64,000 bases of DNA from a virus (IMGVR_UViG_3300002835_007523:35094-99093), one strand, 5' to 3'. Shown: positions 43,394 to 51,306, counted from the first letter of the stretch. Translations and numbers: made by a program. The notes: generated from the sequence alone by a model not told the origin.

Positions 43394-43399
43394 TAGACT
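43394..43399 (+). promoter_or_regulatory. Possible -10 element for a leaderless mRNA
   Basis: TAGACT lies six bases before the ATG at 43406 with no Shine-Dalgarno sequence in between, the same layout as at 39397. A T-rich stretch precedes it. Confidence 0.3.
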
Positions 43400-43405
43400 C
43401 CCGGA

Positions 43406-43969
43406 ATGACTATTCTAGGACCAAATGGCGAGCCCGCAGACTCCTCAGGTGAGTACGTTCAAGTTGTTGACAACGGGCCAAAGATTCGCCTGCTTTATTG
43501 CTATCAATGTAAAACTATAGAGGAGCTACCTGATTTTGAGGGTCGTCCAGAAGACGATCATCTATTAGAGATTTTAGTTGAGAGGCATCAGTCTGCCGGG
43601 GTACCTCATACGGGGTTCCTATCTAAAATTGGACTTAAAACTTACACGAATCATCGTGAAGAGATCGTTAAAAATCTTAGAAACAAAGTTGGCGGAGGTT
43701 TAGCTGACTTAGATCCCGACTACTACACAACTAAAGCAACTTTTTATGATGATGCAATGAAATGCTATAACGCTCACTTGCGTCCCGAAGGAGCTTGTTC
43801 TGATTGGAAAGCCTCAAATAAGAAGTTAGTTCCAAATACTGTCAAGGAAAGAAAAGAGTTAGGTCTTTCTTTGAAAACAGCAGCTCATACCTTTTTGTGT
43901 GACTTTTGCCCAGTAAAAACTTATATGGTTACTAAGGCTCGTAAAGAAGCCGGAATGTACAACGAATAG
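43406..43969 (+). CDS. Zinc-finger hypothetical protein
   Basis: The 187-residue protein has an N-terminal CxxC ('LLYCYQCKTIEEL') and a C-terminal 'TFLCDFCPVKTYM', pointing to zinc sites at both ends. A middle cysteine pair ('KCYNAHLRPEGACSDW') adds two more. No catalytic motif was recognised. I have an impression of similar proteins near reductase genes in actinophages. Confidence 0.5.
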   Translation: MTILGPNGEPADSSGEYVQVVDNGPKIRLLYCYQCKTIEELPDFEGRPEDDHLLEILVERHQSAGVPHTGFLSKIGLKTYTNHREEIVKNLRNKVGGGLADLDPDYYTTKATFYDDAMKCYNAHLRPEGACSDWKASNKKLVPNTVKERKELGLSLKTAAHTFLCDFCPVKTYMVTKARKEAGMYNE

Positions 43970-43978
43970 GAGAATAAA

Positions 43979-44224
43979 ATGGAAGAGCAAGTTCAAGAGA
44001 CTGTAGAAGACACAAAGCCTAAAATCGTAACTGGTTTTGCTGTTCTAATTGATGAGCGTGGAAATATGTTCGTAGAGCGTAATCCTGAGGTATTTGCGGT
44101 ACCTGTCGAGCGTCAAGCCTCTTTTGTAGAGATTCGTAGACACTGCTCCGAGATTATCCATGACCTAAATGCTCAAGCTTCCGCAGAATATGTTGCCTTA
44201 AAGCTCTCTGCAAAAGGAGAATAG
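43979..44224 (+). CDS. Hypothetical protein
   Basis: An 81-residue acidic protein with a strand-rich core ('GFAVLIDERGNMFVERNPEV') and a helical C-terminus ('IRRHCSEIIHDLNAQASAEY'). It follows GGAG. No family was recognised. Confidence 0.45.
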   Translation: MEEQVQETVEDTKPKIVTGFAVLIDERGNMFVERNPEVFAVPVERQASFVEIRRHCSEIIHDLNAQASAEYVALKLSAKGE

Positions 44225-44262
44225 GCTGACATACACCAAAATAGGCTGAAGAATTAGCTATT

Positions 44263-45183
44263 ATGAGCGACTTGTCTAAATTTGGTGAGGTTCACCCACA
44301 TCAGGGTGACACTTCATACTTCAGCGCACCAGAAACAGATTTAGATCCAAATCTCTTTTTAGGTAATAAGCTGCGTCCCTGGATACGCAACAGCATAACT
44401 AGAATTTTATTTGACTATCTTGCTGTTAGATATACTCACCCAGAAAGATGGGCTCATGTATGGCTTGCTGGGTCGGGTGTCTCATATCAGTGGTCAGCTT
44501 CTCGAGATCCGGGAGATTTGGACTGCTTAATAGGTATAGATTATGTTGCCTTTAGAAAGTACAACCTAGAATATAGCGGCTTATCTGATCGTGAGATAGC
44601 CTCTACTTTTAATGAGGACTTTAACAAAGATCTTATGCCAAATACAAAGCGTTGGAATGGGTATGAACTAACCTTTTACGTAAATCCTCAAACAGATATA
44701 CGAGATATTAACCCATACGCAGCCTACGATCTAACCCGAGATGAGTGGACTGTTGAGCCTTCTCGTAGTCAAACACCTTTGTACACCAAGGCTTGGGAAC
44801 AAAAGGCAGAAAGAGACTACAAAGCAGCAAACGATATAATTAATCGTTACTCTCAAGCCCTTACTGATGTAAAAGCTACCGGCAATCCTGCGTACCGAAT
44901 AAATGCAGAACGACGCTTAAATGAGGCAATAGCTCAAGCCGTTGCATTTTATGAGGATATTCATGCCGGAAGAAAGATTGCTTTTAGTAAAATTGGGCAA
45001 GGATATGCTGACTACAACAATTATAGATGGCAAGCAGGCAAGCGTTCTGGGGTTGTCCAAGCACTGCGTGCAATCAAAGATTATAAAGATAAAGCGGACA
45101 AAGCAGAAGAGCTAGATACCTACGGAGTAGAACTTCCTACTTCTGAAACTTTAATAAGAAGGACGGCTATAAATAGGCGATGA
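44263..45183 (+). CDS. Nucleotidyltransferase-fold protein
   Basis: The 306-residue protein has 'VWLAGSGVSYQWSASRDPGD' followed by LDCLIGID near residues 65-92. This is the GS...D-x-D layout of the nucleotidyltransferase superfamily. The C-terminal half is helical with many Lys and Arg. The substrate is unknown: it could modify tRNA, DNA ends, proteins or small molecules. It overlaps the HAD-like gene (GATGA). Confidence 0.6.
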   Translation: MSDLSKFGEVHPHQGDTSYFSAPETDLDPNLFLGNKLRPWIRNSITRILFDYLAVRYTHPERWAHVWLAGSGVSYQWSASRDPGDLDCLIGIDYVAFRKYNLEYSGLSDREIASTFNEDFNKDLMPNTKRWNGYELTFYVNPQTDIRDINPYAAYDLTRDEWTVEPSRSQTPLYTKAWEQKAERDYKAANDIINRYSQALTDVKATGNPAYRINAERRLNEAIAQAVAFYEDIHAGRKIAFSKIGQGYADYNNYRWQAGKRSGVVQALRAIKDYKDKADKAEELDTYGVELPTSETLIRRTAINRR

Positions 45184-45644
45184 CTGTTCTCATGTCTATG
45201 GAGGGAGTACTTCGTACAGAAACTGGCGACCCAATACATCAAGGATTAAAGCTATATAGAACTCTAGCTCAGTCCTATAGAATTATATTGGCCACTGATG
45301 GCCTAAAAGAAGAGGCAGAGCACTGGTTACGAGCTAACCTAGTTACTGGGTATGCAGATATTTTTGATGCTAGGTCTGCTTTTGATGGTCAAGATTTACG
45401 TTTACGTCAGCTAGCTAAAGCAAGGTCTTCAGGCCCTGTTGAGCTATTTGTTGACTGTGATGCTGATAGGTGTGCTCAAGCCTATGCCTCCGGGGTGCTG
45501 GTTATCTTATTTGCAGCCCCTAAATTTATAAGAACAAAGCGGGTAGTAAAGCCTTGGGAAGATATGAAGGTAGAGCTGCAAAAGCAAAAAGAATTAACTG
45601 CTAGGATCGTATTAGACGACAATTTCGACAAACAATGGGAGTAA
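45180..45644 (+). CDS. HAD-like protein lacking the first catalytic Asp
   Basis: A 154-residue protein with a haloacid-dehalogenase-like order: 'LMSMEGVLR' at motif I, 'ILATDG' at motif II, 'VELFVDCDADRCAQAYASGV' at motif IV. The motif I Asp pair (D-x-D) is replaced by 'SME', so it may be inactive or act as a binding or regulatory partner. It overlaps the nucleotidyltransferase gene by four bases and is followed by the barrel-like gene. Confidence 0.55.
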   Translation: MTVLMSMEGVLRTETGDPIHQGLKLYRTLAQSYRIILATDGLKEEAEHWLRANLVTGYADIFDARSAFDGQDLRLRQLAKARSSGPVELFVDCDADRCAQAYASGVLVILFAAPKFIRTKRVVKPWEDMKVELQKQKELTARIVLDDNFDKQWE

Positions 45645-45647
45645 CAA

Positions 45648-47132
45648 GTGGATATAGTCTTTTTGGGCGGAGAAGTCCCCTCCCATAGAAAGCTATTAGT
45701 TGAAGCCGGTGTAAAACATATAGGTATTAACTATTGGCGACTAGTAAAGCGTGGCCTACCAAAAAACAAAGAGTACATACTCTCTGAGCGATTCCCAGAC
45801 GACGTATACATCTACCTAACCGGTGGCGCCCCACAGGCAGACGATAGCGGGATGAGCAATGTTGAGATTGAGGATTTTGCGGCAGACTATGAAGAGTTTG
45901 TAGCCCTTAATGATCAAAGATTATTCTTAGTTCAAGAGTTTGATTCAGAGAAGCTGGGCCCGGTATGGGTAGAGCAACAGCGTAGGTCTTTATGGGATGA
46001 GTTTGATCCAGAACGATTTTTGCCTATTTGGGACTTCCAATCTAGTCATGCAGCCCTATTTGCTCTAGCTGAGAGGTACCCAAACGTAGGTATTTTAGGC
46101 GACGATATAGAAGAAGATCTAACTCTCTCGGCTCGAGTTCGAGCTATGCAATCCCAGTTTCAGACCAGGTTTCACGGAATTGCCTGTGCAAAGCCCGACA
46201 ACCTTCGTCAGGTGCCCCTAGCAACCGCTAGCACGCTTGCCTGGGTTGCCCCAATGATTAGGGGAGAAACTATTGTCTGGGACGGGACTCAACTTGTTAG
46301 ATATCAAAAGAAGCAAAAAGATCAAGCTCGCCCAAGATACAAAGCGGTCATAGAACGGGCAGGTTTAGATTTTGACGCCATATTGGCCGATGACAGTAAT
46401 GAAGTTACAAAGCTCGCTGTTTGGTCGTATCTTCAGCTAGAACGTCATTTATCTAAAAATAATCTAATACTGTTATCAGATAACAGTGATGATAAGGATG
46501 ATCCAGGAAGTTCGGAAACAGGGGGTGTAGCACCTGATAATAGCGTCCCAGAAGTGAGAAACTCTAGAAATAAAATCTCTGTTAGAGACGCTTCAGAAAT
46601 GACTACACTGCCAGTTTTTTCAGTTAATACAAAGACTGTAATTGATAAGGATGAGGCTGGACGAGATACTATCAGAGACGTTCCCATTCTTGAAACTACT
46701 GGGGCGTCATTACGTCAATGCAATACTTGCTTTGTTGCAGCTAACTGCCCGGCTATGAAACCTAATTCATCTTGCGCTTTTAACCTTCCAGTAGAGGTCA
46801 AGACTAAGGAACAATTAAAGGGATTATTAAACGCAATTATTGAAATGCAGGGCGCTAGAGTGGCTTTTGCACGGTTTAGCGAAGAATTAAACGGCGGATA
46901 TCCAGATCCTAATACAAGCCAGGAAATAGATAGGCTCTTTAAAATTGTTAAGCAACTAAAAGAGTTGGAAGAAAACAAAGAGTTCATTAGAATAACTGCA
47001 GAGAGGCAAACGAGTGGAGGTGTACTGTCAGCGCTCTTTGGAGATAGAGCAAGTGTCTTAAAAGAGCTACCGAACGACGGGCTTTCCGAAGAGGAAACTA
47101 CTAGAATTATCTCCGACTCCCTAGAAAACTAA
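45648..47132 (+). CDS. Barrel-like protein with Cys-rich C-terminal knuckle
   Basis: The 494-residue protein starts 'MDIVFLGGEVPSHRKLLVEA'. Residues 1-270 alternate strands and helices. 'RFHGIACAKPDNLRQVPLAT', followed by ASTLAW, weakly recalls TGT/DpdA-type barrels, which swap bases in tRNA or DNA. A Ser/Asp-rich linker (~280-310) is followed by 'CNTCFVAANCPAMKPNSSC', a C-x2-C-x5-C-x8-C cluster likely to bind zinc or Fe-S. An inverted repeat lies inside the gene at 46470-46486. GTG is the start. The function is uncertain. Confidence 0.5.
   Translation: MDIVFLGGEVPSHRKLLVEAGVKHIGINYWRLVKRGLPKNKEYILSERFPDDVYIYLTGGAPQADDSGMSNVEIEDFAADYEEFVALNDQRLFLVQEFDSEKLGPVWVEQQRRSLWDEFDPERFLPIWDFQSSHAALFALAERYPNVGILGDDIEEDLTLSARVRAMQSQFQTRFHGIACAKPDNLRQVPLATASTLAWVAPMIRGETIVWDGTQLVRYQKKQKDQARPRYKAVIERAGLDFDAILADDSNEVTKLAVWSYLQLERHLSKNNLILLSDNSDDKDDPGSSETGGVAPDNSVPEVRNSRNKISVRDASEMTTLPVFSVNTKTVIDKDEAGRDTIRDVPILETTGASLRQCNTCFVAANCPAMKPNSSCAFNLPVEVKTKEQLKGLLNAIIEMQGARVAFARFSEELNGGYPDPNTSQEIDRLFKIVKQLKELEENKEFIRITAERQTSGGVLSALFGDRASVLKELPNDGLSEEETTRIISDSLEN
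46470..46486. repeat. Inverted repeat CTGTTATC-A-GATAACAG
   Basis: Perfect 8-bp arms with one central base, inside the barrel-like gene. The same palindrome core occurs at 47136-47156, before the reductase. It may be a second operator for the same regulator. Confidence 0.6.
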
Positions 47133-47135
47133 AGT

Positions 47136-47156
47136 GGCTGTTATCTGATAACAGCC
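47136..47156. promoter_or_regulatory. Operator-like palindrome upstream of the reductase
   Basis: GGCTGTTATC and GATAACAGCC, perfect 10-bp arms with one central T, lie in the gap before the reductase start. No U-run follows, so an operator is more likely than a terminator. It shares the core with 46470-46486. Confidence 0.55.
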
Positions 47157-47181
47157 GTTATTTACCATGAAAGGACACTTT

Positions 47182-49200
47182 GTGTTTTCGTTCAAATTAA
47201 CAGAAGATTTTGTATCCTCCTACCGTTCAAAGAGAGTGCCTTGGGGCTATACCGATGCAGGTGGAAATTCGGTAGGTGAGATAACTTTTATGCGAACATA
47301 CTCTCGCCTAAAAGAAGATGGAACCAAAGAAACCTGGGTAGATGTTTGCCGACGGGTTATCGAGGGAATGTACTCAATTCAAAAAGACCATTGCAAAACT
47401 AACCGCCTTCCTTGGAACGGTCAGCAGGCCCAGTCCTCTGCCCAAGAGGCTTTTGATCGCTTGTTCAACTTAAAGTGGACCCCACCCGGACGTGGTCTTT
47501 GGATGATGGGTACCCCGTTTGTAAATGAACACAGAAATTCGGCAGCACTTCAAAACTGCGCTTTCGTGTCTACCTCAGATATGTCAAAGCTAGATCCCGC
47601 TGCTCCTTTTGTATTCTTGATGGAAGCTTCAATGCTTGGAGTAGGGGTCGGTTTTGATACAAAGGGGGCGGATAAAGAGTTCACTATTTATGAGCCACAA
47701 AAAGGAGAAACCTATGTCGTCCCAGACACCAGAGAGGGGTGGGTCGAGTCGACCGCGCTCCTCATCAATGCTTACCTACGAGCAGATTCGAAAGCTCCAG
47801 TATTCGATTACAAAGAAATCCGTCCTGCAGGCACTCCGATCAAAACCTTCGGAGGAACAGCAGCCGGACCAGACCCATTAATTAGACTTCATAAAGCAAT
47901 AGATAAAATCTTTGTTAATAGGGCTGGAGATAGGATAACTACTAAGGACATTGTTGATATCGCAAACCTTATAGGCGTATGCGTAGTATCAGGAAACGTA
48001 CGTAGATCCGCTGAGCTGGCTTTAGGTCAACCAACAGATATAAACTTTGTTAATTTGAAGAACCCCGAAAAGTTCCCAGAACGCAATAGTTATGATCCAG
48101 AGAATCCTGGTTGGGGATGGATGTCTAATAACTCCCTTGAGGCTACAGTTGGGATGGATTACTCCCCATATGTGGAGGCTATTGCTTTAAACGGTGAGCC
48201 CGGGTTTATTTGGCTTGATGTATCTAGAAAGTATGGGCGCCTCAATGACCCAGAAAATAACAAAGATTATAGAGCGGCTGGTTATAACCCTTGCGCTGAG
48301 CAGACTCTCGAGAGCTACGAGTGCTGTACCTTGGTGGAAACCTATATCAACCGGCACGAAGATCTTAAAGACTATCTAAGAACTTTGAAGTTTGCCTATC
48401 TTTATGCCAAAACTGTAACTTTAATTCCTACACATTGGCCTCACACAAATGCCATCATGCAGCGCAATCGTAGAATCGGCTGCTCTGTATCTGGTTTGGC
48501 AGCTTTTGCTGATACAAAGGGACTACCCAAGTTAAGGGAGTGGCTAAACTCCGGGTACTCTGAGGTTCAAAAGTGGGACCATATGTATTCTGAGTGGTTA
48601 TGCGTCAGAGAATCGATCAAGACAACAAGTATTAAACCTTCAGGAACTGTATCTATTCTTGCTGGCGAGACTCCCGGAGTACATTGGCCAATCGGTGGGC
48701 AATATGTTCTTCGTTCAATACGCTTTGCAAAGATAGACCCAATGATTAAGCTCTTTAAGAAGGCCGGATACATAGTAGAAGACTCCGTTACAGATCCGGA
48801 AAACACAGCCGTTGTTTACTTCCCAATTAAGAGCATCCCGGTACGTCCTGAGAAGGAAGTAACAATCTTTGAAAAGGCAAACCTTGCCGCCCTTGCTCAA
48901 CAGTATTGGGCAGACAACTCAGTATCAGTAACTCTTAGCTTTGATAGGGAGTCAGAGGCTACCCATATAGGCACAGTATTACACATGTACGAAGGAAGAC
49001 TCAAGACTGTAAGCTTCCTTCCGCAGGGTAAGGACGTTTATCCTCAACAGCCTTATACTGAGATTACTGAGCAGGAATACTCTAAGTACGTAGGCAAACT
49101 AAAGCCAATAGATCTGTCTACAATTTACGGCGGTAATGCTGTAGAGGGTTCTGGAGAGGCTTACTGCACAACCGATGTCTGCGAAATAAAGATTGGATAG
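47182..49200 (+). CDS. Adenosylcobalamin-dependent ribonucleotide reductase (class II, monomeric)
   Basis: A 672-residue reductase of the RTPR type: 'VPWGYTDAGGNSVGEITFMR', 'PPGRGLWMMGTPFV', 'LQNCAFVST' (first redox Cys) and 'NPCAEQTLESYECC' (thiyl-radical Cys and active-site Glu), with a C-terminal 'YCTTDVCEIK' cysteine pair for re-reduction. It makes dNTPs from NTPs without oxygen-dependent radical generation. GTG 47182 after AAAGGA was preferred over ATG 47167, which lacks a ribosome-binding site. The thioredoxin-like gene at 40308 may supply electrons. Confidence 0.92.
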   Translation: MFSFKLTEDFVSSYRSKRVPWGYTDAGGNSVGEITFMRTYSRLKEDGTKETWVDVCRRVIEGMYSIQKDHCKTNRLPWNGQQAQSSAQEAFDRLFNLKWTPPGRGLWMMGTPFVNEHRNSAALQNCAFVSTSDMSKLDPAAPFVFLMEASMLGVGVGFDTKGADKEFTIYEPQKGETYVVPDTREGWVESTALLINAYLRADSKAPVFDYKEIRPAGTPIKTFGGTAAGPDPLIRLHKAIDKIFVNRAGDRITTKDIVDIANLIGVCVVSGNVRRSAELALGQPTDINFVNLKNPEKFPERNSYDPENPGWGWMSNNSLEATVGMDYSPYVEAIALNGEPGFIWLDVSRKYGRLNDPENNKDYRAAGYNPCAEQTLESYECCTLVETYINRHEDLKDYLRTLKFAYLYAKTVTLIPTHWPHTNAIMQRNRRIGCSVSGLAAFADTKGLPKLREWLNSGYSEVQKWDHMYSEWLCVRESIKTTSIKPSGTVSILAGETPGVHWPIGGQYVLRSIRFAKIDPMIKLFKKAGYIVEDSVTDPENTAVVYFPIKSIPVRPEKEVTIFEKANLAALAQQYWADNSVSVTLSFDRESEATHIGTVLHMYEGRLKTVSFLPQGKDVYPQQPYTEITEQEYSKYVGKLKPIDLSTIYGGNAVEGSGEAYCTTDVCEIKIG

Positions 49201-49207
49201 GAAATAA

Positions 49208-49372
49208 ATGGCACCAATTGACGAAGATGATTGGGACTGGGACAAGATACAGGAAGAATCAGATGGCCCAGATTTTGAAGAAGAGTACGACTCTATTGAT
49301 TGGGACGAAGACGCCCTTGATGAAGAGGAGTTGGAAGATTGGGACTTTGAAGAAGAGGACGAAGAGGTCTAA
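49208..49372 (+). CDS. Very acidic 54-residue protein
   Basis: A 54-residue product starting 'MAPIDEDDWDWDKI' in which more than half the residues are Asp or Glu, with several Trp-Asp pairs. The start lies seven bases after the reductase stop. It has no basic residues beyond a single Lys. It could be a DNA mimic, inhibitor or accessory to the reductase; no family was recognised. Confidence 0.55.
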   Translation: MAPIDEDDWDWDKIQEESDGPDFEEEYDSIDWDEDALDEEELEDWDFEEEDEEV

Positions 49373-49384
49373 CTTCGCGGAATG

Positions 49385-49425
49385 GGCATACGTATGCCTG
49401 CCTGCCTGCCTGCCAACACAAACAT
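49385..49425 (+). repeat. Palindrome, TGCC tandem repeat and 13-base motif
   Basis: GGCATAC/GTATGCC (49385-49398) is a perfect palindrome. It runs into five tandem TGCC units (49395-49414), and the last overlaps CCAACACAAACAT (49413-49425), a motif found four more times on the minus strand. Confidence 0.7.
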
Positions 49426-49432
49426 TTTAAGA

Positions 49433-49506
49433 CCAATCGCAAGAGAAGAACGGCACGTAACAACTCTTGCGATTGGCCCCTGTCTTGGTGGGAGAAGCCA
49501 CCAAGA
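49433..49506. terminator. Two hairpins at the convergent gene junction
   Basis: CCAATCGCAAGAG/CTCTTGCGATTGG gives a 13-bp stem (49433-49476), and TCTTGGTGG/CCACCAAGA a 9-bp stem (49483-49506). They lie between converging genes and could stop transcription from both sides, although U-tracts are weak. Confidence 0.6.
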
Positions 49507-49509
49507 ATA

Positions 49510-50139
49510 TTATGCTGTTGCTTCTTCTTGTTCTTTAGCTTTTGCTCTTAAGTCTGCATAGTAGGCTGTTGATTTATCCAGCCATTGCTGTGCAACGGCT
49601 AGGTTTTTTTCTGTCTCCTCATGGTCTGCCGGATCTATTTGAAGTTCCATAAACCTAGAGGGTGCTCTAGTAAGTGATTCAGAAGGGTCTAAGAAGATGT
49701 GCCTGTACGTATACTTTTCTGCGTCACTCCACGTAATTGTCGCAGCCTGTGTATACATGCGGCTATTTTCTATATAGTATTTCCAGCGCTCGCCATCTTC
49801 CCCAACCCATTCCATGCTGGAACCTTCAGTTGTCCATGGAGCCATAACCCCAATGAATAAATCTTCTTGACCGGTTTTGGAGTTGTATCCAACAAGTCTG
49901 AAGGTGTTAGGTTTAGTTCCAGGCTCTGTTTCAAAGCCTAGTTTATTAAATACTGACTCGACTGATTTTGCATTTTCTATGTCAGAGTCATTCATCCAAG
50001 AGAACCACTTGTCTCCGTTAGATGATCCGCCACGTTTGATGGCGTGATACTTCTTTGGCATAGATCTAATAGCTTGTAAAGATCTTGGATTATCCTCAAT
50101 CTCCCAATCAGAACTATGCAGCTCTACGTAGTATCCCAT
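49510..50139 (-). CDS. Hypothetical protein
   Basis: A 209-residue protein with 'YHAIKRGGSSNGDKWFSWM' and 'EWVGEDGERWKYYIENSRM', Trp/Tyr-rich and acidic, and a helical C-terminus. AGGAGGG precedes the ATG. It is the last gene of the leftward arm and ends at the convergent junction. No family was recognised. Confidence 0.5.
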   Translation of the reverse strand: MGYYVELHSSDWEIEDNPRSLQAIRSMPKKYHAIKRGGSSNGDKWFSWMNDSDIENAKSVESVFNKLGFETEPGTKPNTFRLVGYNSKTGQEDLFIGVMAPWTTEGSSMEWVGEDGERWKYYIENSRMYTQAATITWSDAEKYTYRHIFLDPSESLTRAPSRFMELQIDPADHEETEKNLAVAQQWLDKSTAYYADLRAKAKEQEEATA

Positions 50140-50164
50140 TTCTTTCCCTCCTAGTTGGTTTTGT

Positions 50165-50404
50165 TTATAGCTTCACTTCAACTACACAGCTGAAGATCTT
50201 GTTGTCATCAGATGCTACCCAAGGTAAACGACCTCGGTTTAGAACACTGGCTGCCCAACGCTTTGCTGGAGCAAGGCTGCCCCAAGCTGAGTAACGGGTT
50301 GGGATGTCATCGGCTCCGCCCACTACCTTTACGTGTGCTAACCACGCTCCGCCCTTTTCCTGGTTTTTTTCTAGCATTACTTGATACTGCACTTTTGCTC
50401 GCAC
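50165..50404 (-). CDS. Hypothetical protein overlapping the repair gene
   Basis: A 79-residue protein starting at GTG after AAAGGAG. It reads 'MRAKVQYQVMLEKNQEKGGA' and then 'VASDDNKIFSCVVEVKL'. Its first 98 bases overlap the C-terminus of the pyrimidine-dimer glycosylase-like gene in another frame. The ribosome-binding site supports the long form; ATG 50377 is an alternative. Confidence 0.45.
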   Translation of the reverse strand: MRAKVQYQVMLEKNQEKGGAWLAHVKVVGGADDIPTRYSAWGSLAPAKRWAASVLNRGRLPWVASDDNKIFSCVVEVKL

Positions 50405-50873
50405 GTTTTGCTCCTTTTGTATTTTGTCTTGTTTTATATACTGTTACACGAAGAGTTCCATCTTCCTTTGGCCATTTGTATGGCAAGTCCTCTGGAACAG
50501 CAAACGTGTAGTGAAGAGGATCTTTACGTTTTAGGTTAGATTGATGGCTCTCGTGAAACTCTTGATTGCCCATCCACCATGGCCTTGATATATCCGGGGG
50601 GATCTCCTTCATTAACTCAGCAACCTGATTGGCTACTGAATCCTTATAACCTCGGTTAACCCACTCTACACACATGGCGAGTGTGTATACGCATAGGCTT
50701 CCCTCATGTCCACGCCACATTACTGCAGCGGGATGATTGCGCCAACCTTTTGTATAACCAAGATTGACCCGTAGTATTTGTAGTGCTTCTACACGCTGTT
50801 TGCCTAGACGTTTGTTGTCTAGGCTGGCGGCAGTCTTTGCATAGTCTGGATATGGAAGGAAAGTATTTACCAT
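50307..50873 (-). CDS. Pyrimidine-dimer DNA glycosylase-like protein
   Basis: The 188-residue product has the Pyr_excise/T4-endonuclease-V-like pattern: 'FLPYPDYAKTAASLDNKRLG', 'KQRVEALQILRV' and 'GWRNHPAAVMWRGHEGSLCV'. Such enzymes excise UV dimers. The C-terminus ('STRKGSGRSR') is very basic and lies in a region overlapping another gene. The ATG overlaps the previous stop (TAATG). Confidence 0.7.
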   Translation of the reverse strand: MVNTFLPYPDYAKTAASLDNKRLGKQRVEALQILRVNLGYTKGWRNHPAAVMWRGHEGSLCVYTLAMCVEWVNRGYKDSVANQVAELMKEIPPDISRPWWMGNQEFHESHQSNLKRKDPLHYTFAVPEDLPYKWPKEDGTLRVTVYKTRQNTKGAKRASKSAVSSNARKKPGKGRSVVSTRKGSGRSR

Positions 50874-51067
50874 TAGTCTTCCTCCTCAACCTCTGTAACT
50901 TCCCACGCTTCAGTGCCTTCCCACTCTAATGGTTCCGGCAGAGTAGCTTTTTCAAGAAGTAAAGATAGTTCTTCTTCACCAGCACCTCTGGCTTCGTAGT
51001 CATCTTCAGCTTCTATTGTAGTTTCATAGTAGACGGATGATTTTACCTGCACTGTGAACTTGGCCAT
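50873..51067 (-). CDS. Small acidic protein
   Basis: A 64-residue protein starting 'MAKFTVQVKSSVYYETTIEA', strand-rich at the N-terminus and strongly acidic at the end. GGAGGAAT precedes the ATG. It sits between the HicA-like and glycosylase-like genes and does not resemble HicB antitoxins. The function is unknown. Confidence 0.5.
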   Translation of the reverse strand: MAKFTVQVKSSVYYETTIEAEDDYEARGAGEEELSLLLEKATLPEPLEWEGTEAWEVTEVEEED

Positions 51068-51306
51068 TATTCCTCCTCTCTTGCGTTAAAGCCAATCTTT
51101 TTAAGATCTTTGTAGATCTCAAGAGTTGTTCTATAGTCCGCACTTCTTCCTGAAGAGATTACTATAACTTGATTGGTTTTTGGATTTTTTATACGAATAT
51201 GACCTCTTGATGTTTGAGATATCTGAAGTCCGTTTTTCGAAAGCTTTGCTACTAGCTTTCTCATATCCTTGTCCTTCAGCCGTAGCGTAGCCATCTGGTA
51301 TATCAT
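51067..51306 (-). CDS. HicA-like protein
   Basis: A 79-residue basic protein with 'MRKLVAKLSKNGLQISQTSR' followed by 'GHIRIKNPK'. This resembles the HicA mRNA-interferase fold (dsRBD-like), in which a conserved His follows the Gly. No HicB-like antitoxin is beside it. It may be an RNA-binding protein or a domesticated toxin. Start and neighbours overlap closely. Confidence 0.5.
   Translation of the reverse strand: MIYQMATLRLKDKDMRKLVAKLSKNGLQISQTSRGHIRIKNPKTNQVIVISSGRSADYRTTLEIYKDLKKIGFNAREEE

Noticed and set aside
47136-47156. Terminator reading of the palindrome before the reductase
   Set aside because: The loop would be one base, and no U-run follows; an operator fits better.
47167-47181. 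ATG start of the reductase
   Set aside because: No Shine-Dalgarno site before it, while AAAGGA lies ahead of GTG 47182, which matches the usual family N-terminus.
49395-49414. TGCC tandem repeat as a phase-variation switch
   Set aside because: It is not inside a gene or between promoter elements that I can recognise, and only five units are present.
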